Origin: Arcobacteraceae bacterium
GTDB taxonomy: Bacteria > Campylobacterota > Campylobacteria > Campylobacterales > Arcobacteraceae
DNA length: 47,550 nucleotides
NCBI GenBank assembly: GCA_028375605.1
Contig: JAONGR010000010.1
Location: forward strand, 1-47,550
Direction: 5' to 3'
The notes under the pieces were generated by a model that was not told where the DNA came from, did no database searches, and was given only the letters and a program-made list of their open reading frames with translations. This document shows, in pieces, positions 1 to 9,132 of this stretch. The translations under genes and the position numbers were made by a program. How positions within the stretch are numbered: position 1 is the first letter of the stretch; every line of letters begins with the position of its first letter.

Positions 1-1248
1 ATCTTTTAAATTCATTATATAATCACTCCACCATTTTACTAATGGCTTCATCTGTTCAAAATATTCAGCTCTATGGTTATAGGCTCGTTCCACTTTGTTT
101 TCATCGTGATGGTCTAAAAATCTTCTTTTTACTTCATAGTCTAAATTATGCTCTTTTTGATGGGTATCTATTAAACTTCTATAAATTCCACGAAATCCAT
201 GCAATGTCTGTTTATCCTGGTAGCCCATTCTTTTTAATGCTCCATTTGGTGTATTACTATTTATGGGTTTTCCTGCATTAGATAAAAATACAAAATCTTG
301 AAAATTAGTTAATTCGTATTGTTCTTTTAGTATCTTTATAACTTCATCAGATAACGGCACTTTAAAGTCAGGTAAGTTATGATTTTTCACTTTCATTAGT
401 TCTCTTGGTATAGTTAAACTTGATTCATCAAAGTTTATATACTCCCATTTTATGTTAACTAAGTTATCAGCTCTAAGAGGTATATGTAAAGCAAATTTTA
501 AAGCGTTTATAGTTGAGTAGTGACCTTGATAATTATATACATCATTTACAAGTTTTTTTATATCTGTTGTTTCTGTTAGTTTTGGATTATGTACTGTTTT
601 TGCTTTTGGTATTACTAAGTCTTTGATAATATCGTTAAAAGGATTGTATTTACATAATCCCTTAGTTATAGCAAATTTAAAGATGGTATCAAGATAGTTA
701 AATAGTTTATTGGCTGTTTCTATTCCATTGTTCTGTTTTGCTTTTATAGATGACTTATGAATAGTTTTGTTTAATCTCATTTCTAATACTTTGATAATAT
801 CTTGATGATTTATATCATTGATAGATTTATTTTTAAAAAAAGGATAACTATCATTTACTAAAATAGCCTTTTTTCTTTTATGTGTTTCAGGTGTAGTTCT
901 TTTTTCTTCATAAGATAACCACTCATCAGCTATAAGGATAAAATTACTATTATCATTTAGTTTTGACTTTGATTCATCATCTCTTTTTTTATCTATAGGG
1001 TCGATTCCTTGACTAATAAGATTTATATTTTTATCTCTTATTAGTCTAATATCTTTTAATGGGATAGTAGGATAAAAACCTAATGGTAATTTACGTCTTT
1101 TATTAGTAGTTGGACTTTTGTATATAAATTCCCATCTTTTGGTTTTATTAGCTCTTATATTGATTTGAAGTCCTGCACCATCTGTTAGAACATAGTCTTT
1201 TTCTTTTGGTTTTGCTGTTTTGATTGTTCTATCTGTTAAATTACTCAT
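1..1248 (-). CDS. P4-type tyrosine site-specific integrase (partial, runs off left edge)
   Basis: Reading the minus strand from the ATG at 1248 gives 416 codons without a stop to the window edge, so the last few residues are missing. The N-terminus (MSNLTDRTIKTAKPKEKDYV, then GAGLQI) is the arm-binding DUF4102 domain of P4-like integrases. The catalytic domain shows the first Arg in PLRADNL (Arg259), HGFR (His350, Arg353), a degenerate LDHH box and the nucleophile in AYNH (Tyr390). The ending EQMKPLVKWW is typical of the family, whose members are about 400 residues, so little is missing. An AAAGGC ribosome site precedes the ATG. It would catalyse insertion and excision of a genomic island lying to the left of the window. 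Family assignment is secure; whether the enzyme is active is unknown. Confidence 0.93.
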   Translation of the reverse strand, partial: MSNLTDRTIKTAKPKEKDYVLTDGAGLQINIRANKTKRWEFIYKSPTTNKRRKLPLGFYPTIPLKDIRLIRDKNINLISQGIDPIDKKRDDESKSKLNDNSNFILIADEWLSYEEKRTTPETHKRKKAILVNDSYPFFKNKSINDINHQDIIKVLEMRLNKTIHKSSIKAKQNNGIETANKLFNYLDTIFKFAITKGLCKYNPFNDIIKDLVIPKAKTVHNPKLTETTDIKKLVNDVYNYQGHYSTINALKFALHIPLRADNLVNIKWEYINFDESSLTIPRELMKVKNHNLPDFKVPLSDEVIKILKEQYELTNFQDFVFLSNAGKPINSNTPNGALKRMGYQDKQTLHGFRGIYRSLIDTHQKEHNLDYEVKRRFLDHHDENKVERAYNHRAEYFEQMKPLVKWWSDYIMNLKD

Positions 1249-1284
1249 ATAAAGCCTTTATAAATAAGGTTTTTTAGTAAATTT

Positions 1285-1367
1285 GTTACCTATTTTGTTA
1301 CCCAAATGTTCCCTAAATTTATCAAGGTAACTTATGGGGTAACATAAAGGTATTAAATTCTGTTACC
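1285..1367. repeat. Cluster of GTTACC/GGTAAC repeats upstream of the integrase
   Basis: GTTACC occurs at 1285, 1297 and 1362, with a variant GTTCCC at 1308. The reverse form GGTAAC occurs at 1326 and 1338, with a variant GGTATT at 1349. Both triplets are spaced 12 then 11 bp. They lie between the integrase start and the SRP RNA gene. This is the place where arm-type integrase sites, excisionase sites or an autorepression operator would be expected. The repeats are seen directly; the binding role is inferred. Confidence 0.6.
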
Positions 1368-1459
1368 TTGTATTAGATTAAGTTAGACTATTATATTGTT
1401 TTGATTCTTTGTAAGTGCTTTAGTTATGGGGTTTATTGGATTGTGTTAGAGTGGAGTTA

Positions 1460-1570
1460 AGTACTCCTCCCAGATACCTAAACACACCAAGAGTGAAAGT
1501 TCCTTGCTGTATTCCTACCCTGGGGAGTTGCCTTCAAAAATGATTGTAAAGGTCTAAGAGAAGCAGTCAA
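1460..1570 (-). ncRNA. ffs: Signal recognition particle RNA, small bacterial (4.5S) type
   Basis: On the minus strand the apex at 1522-1505 reads CAGG-GTA-GGAA-TAC-AGCA. This is the conserved helix 8 of SRP RNA: a GGAA tetraloop on a 3-bp stem, flanked by the CAGG/AGCA symmetric internal loop that binds Ffh. Outer strands also pair: CTTCTC with GGGAGG, plus an adjacent ACT/AGT, and ACC with GGT further in. The tetraloop is central in a molecule of about 110 nt, like E. coli 4.5S RNA. The ends are estimated from pairing, and no clear U-run terminator follows. It scaffolds Ffh/FtsY targeting of membrane proteins. The gene lies downstream of nuoN and immediately before the integrase region. A covariance-model search would confirm it. 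Confidence 0.78.
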
Positions 1571-1615
1571 AATACATTTGTATTCTCAATGCTTATCTTG
1601 GTAATTAGGCTGAAA

Positions 1616-1638
1616 TTTTAATAGAATTTCTATTAAAA
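1616..1638 (-). terminator. AT-rich perfect inverted repeat downstream of nuoN
   Basis: The 11-base arms TTTTAATAGAA and TTCTATTAAAA are separated by one base, 14 bp beyond the nuoN stop. A hairpin here could end the nuo transcript, but the stem has only one G-C pair and the following T-run is short. Termination strength is therefore doubtful. Bases 1571-1615 between it and the SRP RNA gene would hold the ffs promoter; only a weak TACAAA -10-like box near 1577-1582 is visible. Confidence 0.4.
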
Positions 1639-1651
1639 CTTCATTAAACGA

Positions 1652-3136
1652 TTAATAACCACTTATTTCTACATACATATTTATCATCTCTAATAAAGGA
1701 TCTATGTAGAAAATAGCTGTTATTGTTAAAACAGCCGTTATACTTAGTAAGGCTACTGCGTACTTACTAGAGTTTTCCATAGCTACAGTATGATTTTCAG
1801 GTTTAGCTTCTTTTAAAAACATAAATACGATGAGCTTTAAATAATAGTACACAGCAATAGCAGAATTCAAAGCCATAATAAGTGCTAAGATAATGTAATC
1901 TGCATTTATTGTTGCACTCAATAAAAACATCTTACCCCAAAATAAACTAAATGGAGGAATCCCTGCTAAACTTAACATAAATAACCCCATTGTAAGAGCT
2001 ACGGCTGGTGAAGTTTTTATAAGACCTGCAAATCGTTCAAAAGGATGATCAGAGCCATAAGATTCATTGTTTTTACTTCTATTTGCCCATAGTAGTGCAA
2101 ATGTTCCGAAATTTGTAAATGCAAATAAAATCCAATATAAAAATAACCCTTGTGTTGCTTGTGAAGTTCCAACTAAAATAGCACCCATAACAAAACCAGC
2201 ATGAGAAATAGAAGAAAATGCCAACATTCTTTTCACATCTTTTTGTACTAAAGCAGCCATATTTGCAACAGTCATTGTTAAAACAACAATTATATATAAG
2301 ATTAGTTCTACCCATTTATTCTCAACACTTGTAAATATTTCAAAAAATCGTAAGGCTACTACAAAGGTAGCTATTTTAGGTACAACAGACATATATCCAG
2401 CCAATGCTGAGTTAGCTCCCTCATACACATCAGGCGCCCAAGTATGAAAGGGTACAAGAGAAAGTTTAAACCCTAATCCACCTAAAATAAATACAACACC
2501 AACTAAAATAAGTGGATAATTTGCAAAGTCATTTGCAACCAATGATGCAGATATTTGACCAAGTTCTACGCTTCCTGTAAGTGCATAAAAGATCATAGAA
2601 CCAAAAGCGATAAAAGAAGCAGCTACAGCACCCATAGTAAAGTACTTGATAGCAGCTTCGGTTGACTTATCTCTATTGTGCATTGCAATTAAAGTATAAA
2701 GTGCCAGTGACGCAGTTTCTAGTCCTACAAAAATCAAAATTAAATTATCACTTGCTACCATAAACTGGAAACCAGCTGTCATAAATAAAAATAAAGCAAA
2801 ATATTCTGGATATTTGTACTCATGAAATCTCTGTTTTGATAATGTTAATAAAACAAATAAGGCAGATGCTATTATTATTATCGCCTGAGTAAGTATAGCA
2901 ATACCATCTACTAGCATCACATCAAAAAAACCTCTTACCGATCCACTATACCCTATAACCATACCTAAATCTATAAGTAAAACTAAAACTGTCAGCATAA
3001 CGTATAAAGTATTATGTAACTTTTTACTAACCAAATCTATACATAAAATAACCAATGCTCCAATAATTGCGACCATCATAGGAAATAGCGTTGGTATATT
3101 TAACTCTTCTATACTTATTGAGATAGGAACTATCAT
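1652..3136 (-). CDS. nuoN: NADH-quinone oxidoreductase (complex I) subunit N
   Basis: This 494-residue protein is almost entirely membrane segments and belongs to the Mrp-type antiporter-like subunits of complex I. Diagnostic stretches are GLETASLALY (the conserved Glu of transmembrane helix 5), FKLSLVPFHTWAPDVYEG and KRMLAFSSISHAGF. It forms one of the proton-translocating channels of the membrane arm. It is the last gene of the nuo operon and starts inside the 3' end of nuoM (4-bp overlap), which indicates translational coupling. Length is normal for the family. Confidence 0.97.
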   Translation of the reverse strand: MIVPISISIEELNIPTLFPMMVAIIGALVILCIDLVSKKLHNTLYVMLTVLVLLIDLGMVIGYSGSVRGFFDVMLVDGIAILTQAIIIIASALFVLLTLSKQRFHEYKYPEYFALFLFMTAGFQFMVASDNLILIFVGLETASLALYTLIAMHNRDKSTEAAIKYFTMGAVAASFIAFGSMIFYALTGSVELGQISASLVANDFANYPLILVGVVFILGGLGFKLSLVPFHTWAPDVYEGANSALAGYMSVVPKIATFVVALRFFEIFTSVENKWVELILYIIVVLTMTVANMAALVQKDVKRMLAFSSISHAGFVMGAILVGTSQATQGLFLYWILFAFTNFGTFALLWANRSKNNESYGSDHPFERFAGLIKTSPAVALTMGLFMLSLAGIPPFSLFWGKMFLLSATINADYIILALIMALNSAIAVYYYLKLIVFMFLKEAKPENHTVAMENSSKYAVALLSITAVLTITAIFYIDPLLEMINMYVEISGY

Positions 3137-4662
3137 TTGTTCATCTCCCCTATTGAATTCACAGATGCTATTTTTTCTTTACTCACTGGGTCAACCGATT
3201 TTAAATACATCACTTGTACAAGCTGTTTTACAGACTGATCAACTGGCTCTAAAATTGGTTTAGGATATACTCCTAAATATACAACTAAAAATACTAGAGG
3301 CACTAAAGCTGAAATCTCTCGTACATTTAAATCTTTTAATTTTTCATTTATAGGATTTGTTACGGTACCGTAAAATGTTTTTTTATATAAAACCAACATA
3401 TACACTGCACCTAAAATTATAGTTAGTCCTGCTAAACCAGTTAATAGAGGAGAAACAGCAAAAAATCCAAGTAATGATAAAAACTCTCCTACAAATCCAA
3501 TAGTAAGAGGAAGTCCAACAGATGCCATAAGCATTATTCCAAATACAGTTGCATACATAGGCATCACTTTTGCTAAGCCTCCAAATTCCCTCATATCTTT
3601 AGTACCAGTTCTATCATAAATCACACCAACTAAAATAAACAATGCCCCAGAAACAATACCATGTGAAACCATCAGAAATATAGAACCACCAATACCTTCT
3701 ACATTTAATGCAAAAATTCCTAAAATAATAACACCCATATGAGATACAGAACTATAGGCAATTACTTGTTTTATATCCTCTTGTGCATAAGCTATCATTG
3801 CTGTATAAATAATAGCTATAATCGCTAAAATAGCCATAGGTATCATAAATGCAACACTCGCATCTGGAAATAATGGTAATGAAAATCTTATAAATCCATA
3901 TGTTCCCATTTTAAGTAAAATAGCTGCTAATAACACTGAACCAATTGTTGGTGCTTGTCCGTGAGCATAAGGTAACCAAGTATGAAATGGAACCATAGGT
4001 ACTTTAATAGCAAAACCTAAAAAGAACGCTACAAACAACCACATTTGCATATCAACAGGTAGCATCAAGGTATTCCAGTCCATTAGATTAAAGCTCCAGT
4101 ATCCTGTCGCTTGAAAATATATATAACCTAAATACAACATACCTATTAACATCACCAAAGAACCAGTAAATGTATACAAAAAGAATTTCACAGCTGCATA
4201 AATTCTTCTTTGTCCACCCCAAGCACCTATTATGTATAACATAGGAACTAATGAAAACTCCCAAAAGAGATAAAATAAAATTACATCTAGTGCTAAAAAT
4301 ACACCCACCATAGTCATCTCTAAAAATAGAACTGTGATCAGTAAATGTTTTAAATTGCGTTTTTCGCTAAGTCCAATTACTGAGATCATCGTCATAAAAG
4401 TAGTCATCAAAACTAAAAATAAAGAGATGCCATCTATCCCAAGATTGTAAGAGATACCATACTGAGATATTATAGGAATAAACTCAGTAAATTGCATTCC
4501 TGCGTTGGCAGTTTCAAAATTCATCCATAAGTAACACGATAAAAGAAACTCTATTATTGTTACTGTTATTGCATATGCTCGTATAGAATTTTTTGCTACT
4601 AAAAATCCTAATACAGCTGCAAATGCTGGAAAAAATATTAAAATTGATAAAATATAATCCAT
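3133..4662 (-). CDS. nuoM: Complex I subunit M
   Basis: A 509-residue polytopic protein with the NuoM signatures LFYLFWEFSLVPMLYIIG (conserved Glu), VPMVPFHTWLPYAHGQAP and KQVIAYSSVSHMG. It is an antiporter-like proton channel of the membrane arm, between NuoL and NuoN. It overlaps nuoN by 4 bp and follows nuoL after 13 bp. It begins directly with membrane helices and has normal family length. Confidence 0.97.
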   Translation of the reverse strand: MDYILSILIFFPAFAAVLGFLVAKNSIRAYAITVTIIEFLLSCYLWMNFETANAGMQFTEFIPIISQYGISYNLGIDGISLFLVLMTTFMTMISVIGLSEKRNLKHLLITVLFLEMTMVGVFLALDVILFYLFWEFSLVPMLYIIGAWGGQRRIYAAVKFFLYTFTGSLVMLIGMLYLGYIYFQATGYWSFNLMDWNTLMLPVDMQMWLFVAFFLGFAIKVPMVPFHTWLPYAHGQAPTIGSVLLAAILLKMGTYGFIRFSLPLFPDASVAFMIPMAILAIIAIIYTAMIAYAQEDIKQVIAYSSVSHMGVIILGIFALNVEGIGGSIFLMVSHGIVSGALFILVGVIYDRTGTKDMREFGGLAKVMPMYATVFGIMLMASVGLPLTIGFVGEFLSLLGFFAVSPLLTGLAGLTIILGAVYMLVLYKKTFYGTVTNPINEKLKDLNVREISALVPLVFLVVYLGVYPKPILEPVDQSVKQLVQVMYLKSVDPVSKEKIASVNSIGEMNK

Positions 4663-4675
4663 CTACTCCCTCTCC

Positions 4676-6610
4676 TTATCTTACACTACTAAAAACTAAC
4701 ACTAAAATCAACAGAACTAAAATACCAAGTCCCATCCATTTTAACGATTTAGATAAATTACCACTTTGCATAGATGTTCCAACTTCTGCACCATCAATTA
4801 CTCTAGAAGCAACTCCATCTACTAAAGAGTCGATAACTTTTAAATCTACTATTTTCCATGAAAACTTTGATAATACTAAATAAACTTTACAAACAACAAT
4901 ATCCCAAAAATGTGGTAAATAGTATTGATTTACTAGGAGTTTATAAAAGAAATTATCTTGAAATTTATTTCCGTAATATTCACCATCTTTGTTATATTTA
5001 AATACTGCAAATGCAATTCCACTTAGTGCAATAGTCGTAGTAACACCAATAAGAGTATAAAATGTTATATCAGATACATGTACATTCAGTAATGGTAAAA
5101 CATGAGTTACCATATCAATAAACTGATGTTCAAACCAACCTGCACTTATAGCTAAAATAGCTAAAGGTGTCATAGCCGCTATTACAAAAGTATATGTTTC
5201 ATGAGGATGCTTTTGCTCAGTATCATATTTTTCTTTTCCATAAAATACATACATAATAAGTCTAAATGAATAAAATGCAGTTAACCCAGCAGTTATCCAT
5301 AAAATAGTCCATAAAATGTAAGAGTGTGTACCAAATGCTACTTCTAGAATTAAATCTTTTGAAAAGAATCCAGCAAGTGGAAATATTCCAGCAAGTGCCA
5401 CAGAAGCTACTGTCATGATAAGTGCTGTTTGTGGCATATGTTTCTTTAATCCACCCATCTTTTTGATGTTTATTTCATCATTCATCGCATGCATAACATT
5501 CCCTGCACCTAAGAATAATACTGATTTAAAAAAGGCATGAGTAGCAAGATGAAATAAAGCTACCCAATAAGCACCAAGTCCAACAGCCACAAACATATAT
5601 CCAAGTTGAGATAAAGTAGAAAAAGCGATAATCTTTTTCATATTACTAGCAACAAGCGCCATAAGTGCAGCTCCAATAGCTACAAAAGCACCAAGACAAG
5701 CGATAACATATCCAACTTCAGGAACAACCATAAATATTTCATTTGCTCTTATAACTAAATAAACTCCTGCCGTTACCATTGTGGCTGCATGTATAAGCGC
5801 TGAAACAGGTGTAGGACCTTCCATTGCATTTGCTAACCATGTATTAAATGGAAATTGTGCTGATTTACCCATCGCACCTATAAATAAAAATACAGCAATA
5901 GCAATTATTATCTCATTGGGTAAAAGACTTACATTTGCAAATACTACATTGTATTGCAAACTTCCAATATTCCAAAAAATCAAAAATATACCAATAAGCA
6001 TACCTAAATCTGCAACTCTATTCATAATAAATGCCTCATTTGCAGCCCATGAAGGTGAAATAGCTGAATGAGGAGAGAGAGTTGAATATGGCGATGCTTT
6101 AATATCTTTAGATTTCTTAATATCCTCTTTGTGATACCAAAAACCAATTAATCCCCAAGAACATAATCCTACACCTTCCCATCCTATAAATAATCCAGCA
6201 AAATTATCAGACATAACAAGTATCATCATCGAAAATACAAAAGCAGATAACCATGCAAAAAATCTATTAAAACTTACATCGTGATCCATGTATCCAATAG
6301 AATGAATATGTACCATAGTTGAAACTATTGTCACTACAACCATCATCGTTACACTCACCTGATCAACAATAAATCCAAAAGGAATATTTACATTTCCTAA
6401 AACAATCCAATCCATCATATTCACATGAACGGCTTCTCCTGTTGTGTATACATAATAAAGTAAATTCAAGGTTGCAATTAATGAAACAGCCAAAAATGCC
6501 GAACTTATAATTCCTATAGATAATTTTTTTGGAGTATTAGAAAATAAAGCAGCAATAATTGAACCCACAAGTGGAGAGAATAATGCGATATATAGATATT
6601 GTTCCATCAT
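4676..6610 (-). CDS. nuoL: Complex I subunit L
   Basis: A 644-residue protein with the NuoL motifs GWEGVGLCSWGLIGFWY, FPFNTWLANAMEGPTPVSAL and KKIIAFSTLSQLGYM. The last third carries the long lateral amphipathic helix region and a final hydrophobic anchor (LKWMGLGILVLLILVLVF) expected of NuoL. It is the distal proton-pumping subunit. Its ATG shares one base with the nuoK stop. A second in-frame ATG follows at once (MMEQ), so the start is uncertain by one codon. Confidence 0.97.
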   Translation of the reverse strand: MMEQYLYIALFSPLVGSIIAALFSNTPKKLSIGIISSAFLAVSLIATLNLLYYVYTTGEAVHVNMMDWIVLGNVNIPFGFIVDQVSVTMMVVVTIVSTMVHIHSIGYMDHDVSFNRFFAWLSAFVFSMMILVMSDNFAGLFIGWEGVGLCSWGLIGFWYHKEDIKKSKDIKASPYSTLSPHSAISPSWAANEAFIMNRVADLGMLIGIFLIFWNIGSLQYNVVFANVSLLPNEIIIAIAVFLFIGAMGKSAQFPFNTWLANAMEGPTPVSALIHAATMVTAGVYLVIRANEIFMVVPEVGYVIACLGAFVAIGAALMALVASNMKKIIAFSTLSQLGYMFVAVGLGAYWVALFHLATHAFFKSVLFLGAGNVMHAMNDEINIKKMGGLKKHMPQTALIMTVASVALAGIFPLAGFFSKDLILEVAFGTHSYILWTILWITAGLTAFYSFRLIMYVFYGKEKYDTEQKHPHETYTFVIAAMTPLAILAISAGWFEHQFIDMVTHVLPLLNVHVSDITFYTLIGVTTTIALSGIAFAVFKYNKDGEYYGNKFQDNFFYKLLVNQYYLPHFWDIVVCKVYLVLSKFSWKIVDLKVIDSLVDGVASRVIDGAEVGTSMQSGNLSKSLKWMGLGILVLLILVLVFSSVR

Positions 6611-6915
6611 TATCCTTTCATACTTTTTAATGTATCTAAGTCGATTGAATTATGTTTTTTATACCATAATACTAATAGTCCTAATCCAACTGCAACTTCA
6701 CTAGCAGCCACTGCAATAATAAAAAATGCAAACATTTGCCCAGTAAGATCTCCATGAAATTTAGAAATTGCAGCCATTCCAATATTTACAGCATTTAGCA
6801 TAATTTCAGTTGAAAAAAACAACATCAGTAAATTAGTTCTTCTAAAAACACCATAAGTACCAATCATAAAAATAATAGTACTTAATATTAAATAATCATT
6901 TAAAGTGATACTCAT
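6610..6915 (-). CDS. nuoK: Complex I subunit K
   Basis: A 101-residue, three-helix protein. The second helix has the conserved Glu in STEIMLNAVNI and the third has the conserved Glu in AASEVAVGLGLLV, both part of the central proton path of complex I. It overlaps nuoJ by 4 bp and nuoL by 1 bp. Size matches the family exactly. Confidence 0.97.
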   Translation of the reverse strand: MSITLNDYLILSTIIFMIGTYGVFRRTNLLMLFFSTEIMLNAVNIGMAAISKFHGDLTGQMFAFFIIAVAASEVAVGLGLLVLWYKKHNSIDLDTLKSMKG

Positions 6916-7517
6916 TTACTATCCTTTTTATCAGTCTCTTGTTTTTTTATACTTAAGGCATTTATCTCTTTTTCACTTAATTCAGTAATTGAAACATCCA
7001 TTTTTCTACCTGCAAGTATAATTCCACTAATCATCGCAACAAGTAGCATAACAGCAGCTACTTCAAAAGGTACAAGATATTTAGTAAATAATACTACTCC
7101 CACATCTTGTGTATTTCCATCAATTGTTCCATAAAGTTCAGCTGCCATCCCTACTGGATATTGTGCTGTTACATTCGCTCCAATTATTGGAGCTATAAAA
7201 ATAAATACAATTATTAAAGCTATGATTCCTGTTAACATAAATGTTAAACGGGGATTTGTTGGTGATTCTTTTATCTCTTTAATAGAATCAAAAAACATCA
7301 TACCAAAAGAATATAGAGCCATAACAGCACCTGTATACACTATTATTTGCACAGCACCTAAAAACTCAGCACCCAATAAAAAGAAAAATGCAGAGATAAA
7401 AATCATTCCTGCTGCAAGTGCACTTAAAGCATACAGTGCATTTTTTGTTGTTACGGTTATAGTAAACATTGTAATTGTTAAAAAAGCAAATAAATAAAAA
7501 GCTACTACTTCAAACAT
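6912..7517 (-). CDS. nuoJ: Complex I subunit J
   Basis: A 201-residue protein with five predicted membrane helices. The conserved third helix LGAVQIIVYTGAVMALYSF contains the pi-bulge region that gates the quinone-site to proton-channel coupling. The hydrophilic tail (ELSEKEINALSIKKQETDKK) is cytoplasmic. It lies between nuoI (19 bp gap) and nuoK (4 bp overlap). Confidence 0.96.
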   Translation of the reverse strand: MFEVVAFYLFAFLTITMFTITVTTKNALYALSALAAGMIFISAFFFLLGAEFLGAVQIIVYTGAVMALYSFGMMFFDSIKEIKESPTNPRLTFMLTGIIALIIVFIFIAPIIGANVTAQYPVGMAAELYGTIDGNTQDVGVVLFTKYLVPFEVAAVMLLVAMISGIILAGRKMDVSITELSEKEINALSIKKQETDKKDSK

Positions 7518-7536
7518 ACACTATCCTTCATCATTT

Positions 7537-8160
7537 CTAATATCCTAATGGTGTTTTTTTAATTTTTTCATCTGCATCTGGTGAAATTGTCCCAAATCCT
7601 TGATATTCTAATTGTTGTTGTAGTTCTGCAAATGGAGTATGCATATCTTCCTTTACAACAAAGTGTTCTCTTTGTTCACTAGCATTCTCATATCTACCAC
7701 CATGCACAATAGCAAGCTCTGGACAAACTTCAGCACAATATCCACAAAAAATACAACGACCAAGATTTATAGTATATTCCATAACTTCTTTTCTTGAATC
7801 TTCATCTATTTTAGTATCCATTCGAATACAATTAGCAATACAAATTTTTTCACATAAACCACAACCGATACATCGAGTAGTTCCACTTTCTAATAACACT
7901 AACAGTTTATGAACCGCTCTATATCTTGGACTAATTGGTAATTTTTCTATTGGATATTTAGTGTTGTGTGATTCTTTATTAAAAATCACACCTTTCATTA
8001 TTTTAAATGTAATTCCAAGCCCTTTAAATAACTCTAAACTAAAGCCTCTATTTATAACTTGTTTGAATTGTTCCCAAGAAGTTTTTGGATATTCTTCAAT
8101 ATCCATCATAATATAGTCTTGACTCCCTACGTTTCGCTCTTTTAAATCTTTGAAACTCAT
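7537..8160 (-). CDS. nuoI: Complex I ferredoxin-like subunit I
   Basis: A 207-residue protein with two [4Fe-4S] motifs: CIGCGLCEKIC (Cys97, 100, 103, 107) and CIFCGYCAEVC (Cys136, 139, 142, 146). These are clusters N6a and N6b, which carry electrons from NuoG to NuoB. Residues 1-90 form the amphipathic N-terminal region that docks on the membrane arm. It lies 9 bp after nuoH. Confidence 0.96.
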   Translation of the reverse strand: MSFKDLKERNVGSQDYIMMDIEEYPKTSWEQFKQVINRGFSLELFKGLGITFKIMKGVIFNKESHNTKYPIEKLPISPRYRAVHKLLVLLESGTTRCIGCGLCEKICIANCIRMDTKIDEDSRKEVMEYTINLGRCIFCGYCAEVCPELAIVHGGRYENASEQREHFVVKEDMHTPFAELQQQLEYQGFGTISPDADEKIKKTPLGY

Positions 8161-8169
8161 TACAGCCTC

Positions 8170-9129
8170 CTATAACAGCACAATGGCTGTTACTAAAATA
8201 TTTAGTAATGCTAATGGCATTAATATTTTCCAACATAACCACATAAGTTGATCTGGTCGAACATGTGGCCATGATGCTCTTGTCCATAAAAATAAGAATA
8301 TTAAAAACATTACTTTTAAGATAATTGCAATTCCACCTGGAATAAACCATAAATCATTAAACCCACCTAAAAACATCAATACTGTTACAAAAGAAACAGT
8401 AAAAAGGTTAGCATACTCTCCAATAAAAAACATACCCCATCTCATACCAGAATACTCTGTTGCATATCCAGCAACGACTTCTGCTTCATGTTCTAACAAA
8501 TCAAAAGGTGTTCTATTTGTTTCGGCATATCCAGCAATCAAAAACAAAAAAAATGCTAATGGTTGCGTAAAAATAAGCCAGCTTTGAATACCACCAGCTT
8601 GATAATTATTAATATCTATTAACGATAAACTTCCTACTAACATCAAAGGTGCTAACATAGATAATCCAGTAACTACTTCATACGAAAGTAACTGAATAGC
8701 TGTTCTAGCTCCTCCTAAAAGTCCCCACTTATTTGCTTGTGCCATACCACCTAATAATGGACCATATAACCCAGTAGCCATAACACCCATAACAAAAAGT
8801 ACACCTACATTTATATCGGACACTATCATTCCTGGTACAAAAGGAACAGCAGTCATTGCTATAAATGCTGTTGCAGCAGTTATAACAGGTGCTACCATAA
8901 AGATAATTTTATTTGCATTCTGAGGAACAAAATCTTCTTTTGTAAATAGTTTTATACCATCACAAAGTATCTGCATAATTCCAAATGGTCCTACATGAGA
9001 AGGTCCCGGACGCCTTTGTATAAAGGCTAATACTTTTCTTTCGATATATGTTGTAAATCCAGCAAGTGCAGAAAATACTGTTAAAATAATTAAGACTTTT
9101 ACAATGGTCATTAAAATTTCGTTATCCAT
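8170..9129 (-). CDS. nuoH: Complex I subunit H (quinone-site membrane subunit)
   Basis: A 319-residue polytopic protein. The loop ERKVLAFIQRRPGPSHVGPFG and the later NRTPFDLLEHEAEVVAGYATEYSG are the most conserved NuoH stretches and line the quinone cavity. The final WPHVRPDQLM is also typical. It anchors the quinone chamber beneath NuoB/NuoD. It starts 3 bp after the nuoG stop. Confidence 0.97.
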   Translation of the reverse strand: MDNEILMTIVKVLIILTVFSALAGFTTYIERKVLAFIQRRPGPSHVGPFGIMQILCDGIKLFTKEDFVPQNANKIIFMVAPVITAATAFIAMTAVPFVPGMIVSDINVGVLFVMGVMATGLYGPLLGGMAQANKWGLLGGARTAIQLLSYEVVTGLSMLAPLMLVGSLSLIDINNYQAGGIQSWLIFTQPLAFFLFLIAGYAETNRTPFDLLEHEAEVVAGYATEYSGMRWGMFFIGEYANLFTVSFVTVLMFLGGFNDLWFIPGGIAIILKVMFLIFLFLWTRASWPHVRPDQLMWLCWKILMPLALLNILVTAIVLL

Positions 9130-9132
9130 ATT

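Noticed and set aside
42-281. Plus-strand open frame of 79 codons
   Set aside because: It lies opposite the catalytic end of the integrase, whose conserved residues are in the minus frame.
1285-1367. Short repeats considered as a CRISPR array or replication iterons
   Set aside because: Repeat units are only 6-8 bp with 12-bp period, with no spacers of CRISPR size and no replication protein gene nearby.
1249-1459. Searched for a tRNA or tmRNA gene as the integrase target
   Set aside because: No acceptor/T-loop pattern or CCA end was seen on either strand. The SRP RNA gene is the only RNA gene found there.
1543-1570. TTGACT, 16 bp, TACAAT on the minus strand resembles a sigma-70 promoter for the RNA gene
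   Set aside because: These bases pair with the 3' half in the SRP RNA fold and place the GGAA loop in the centre of a normal-length molecule. A start after this box would leave only about 20 nt before the loop.
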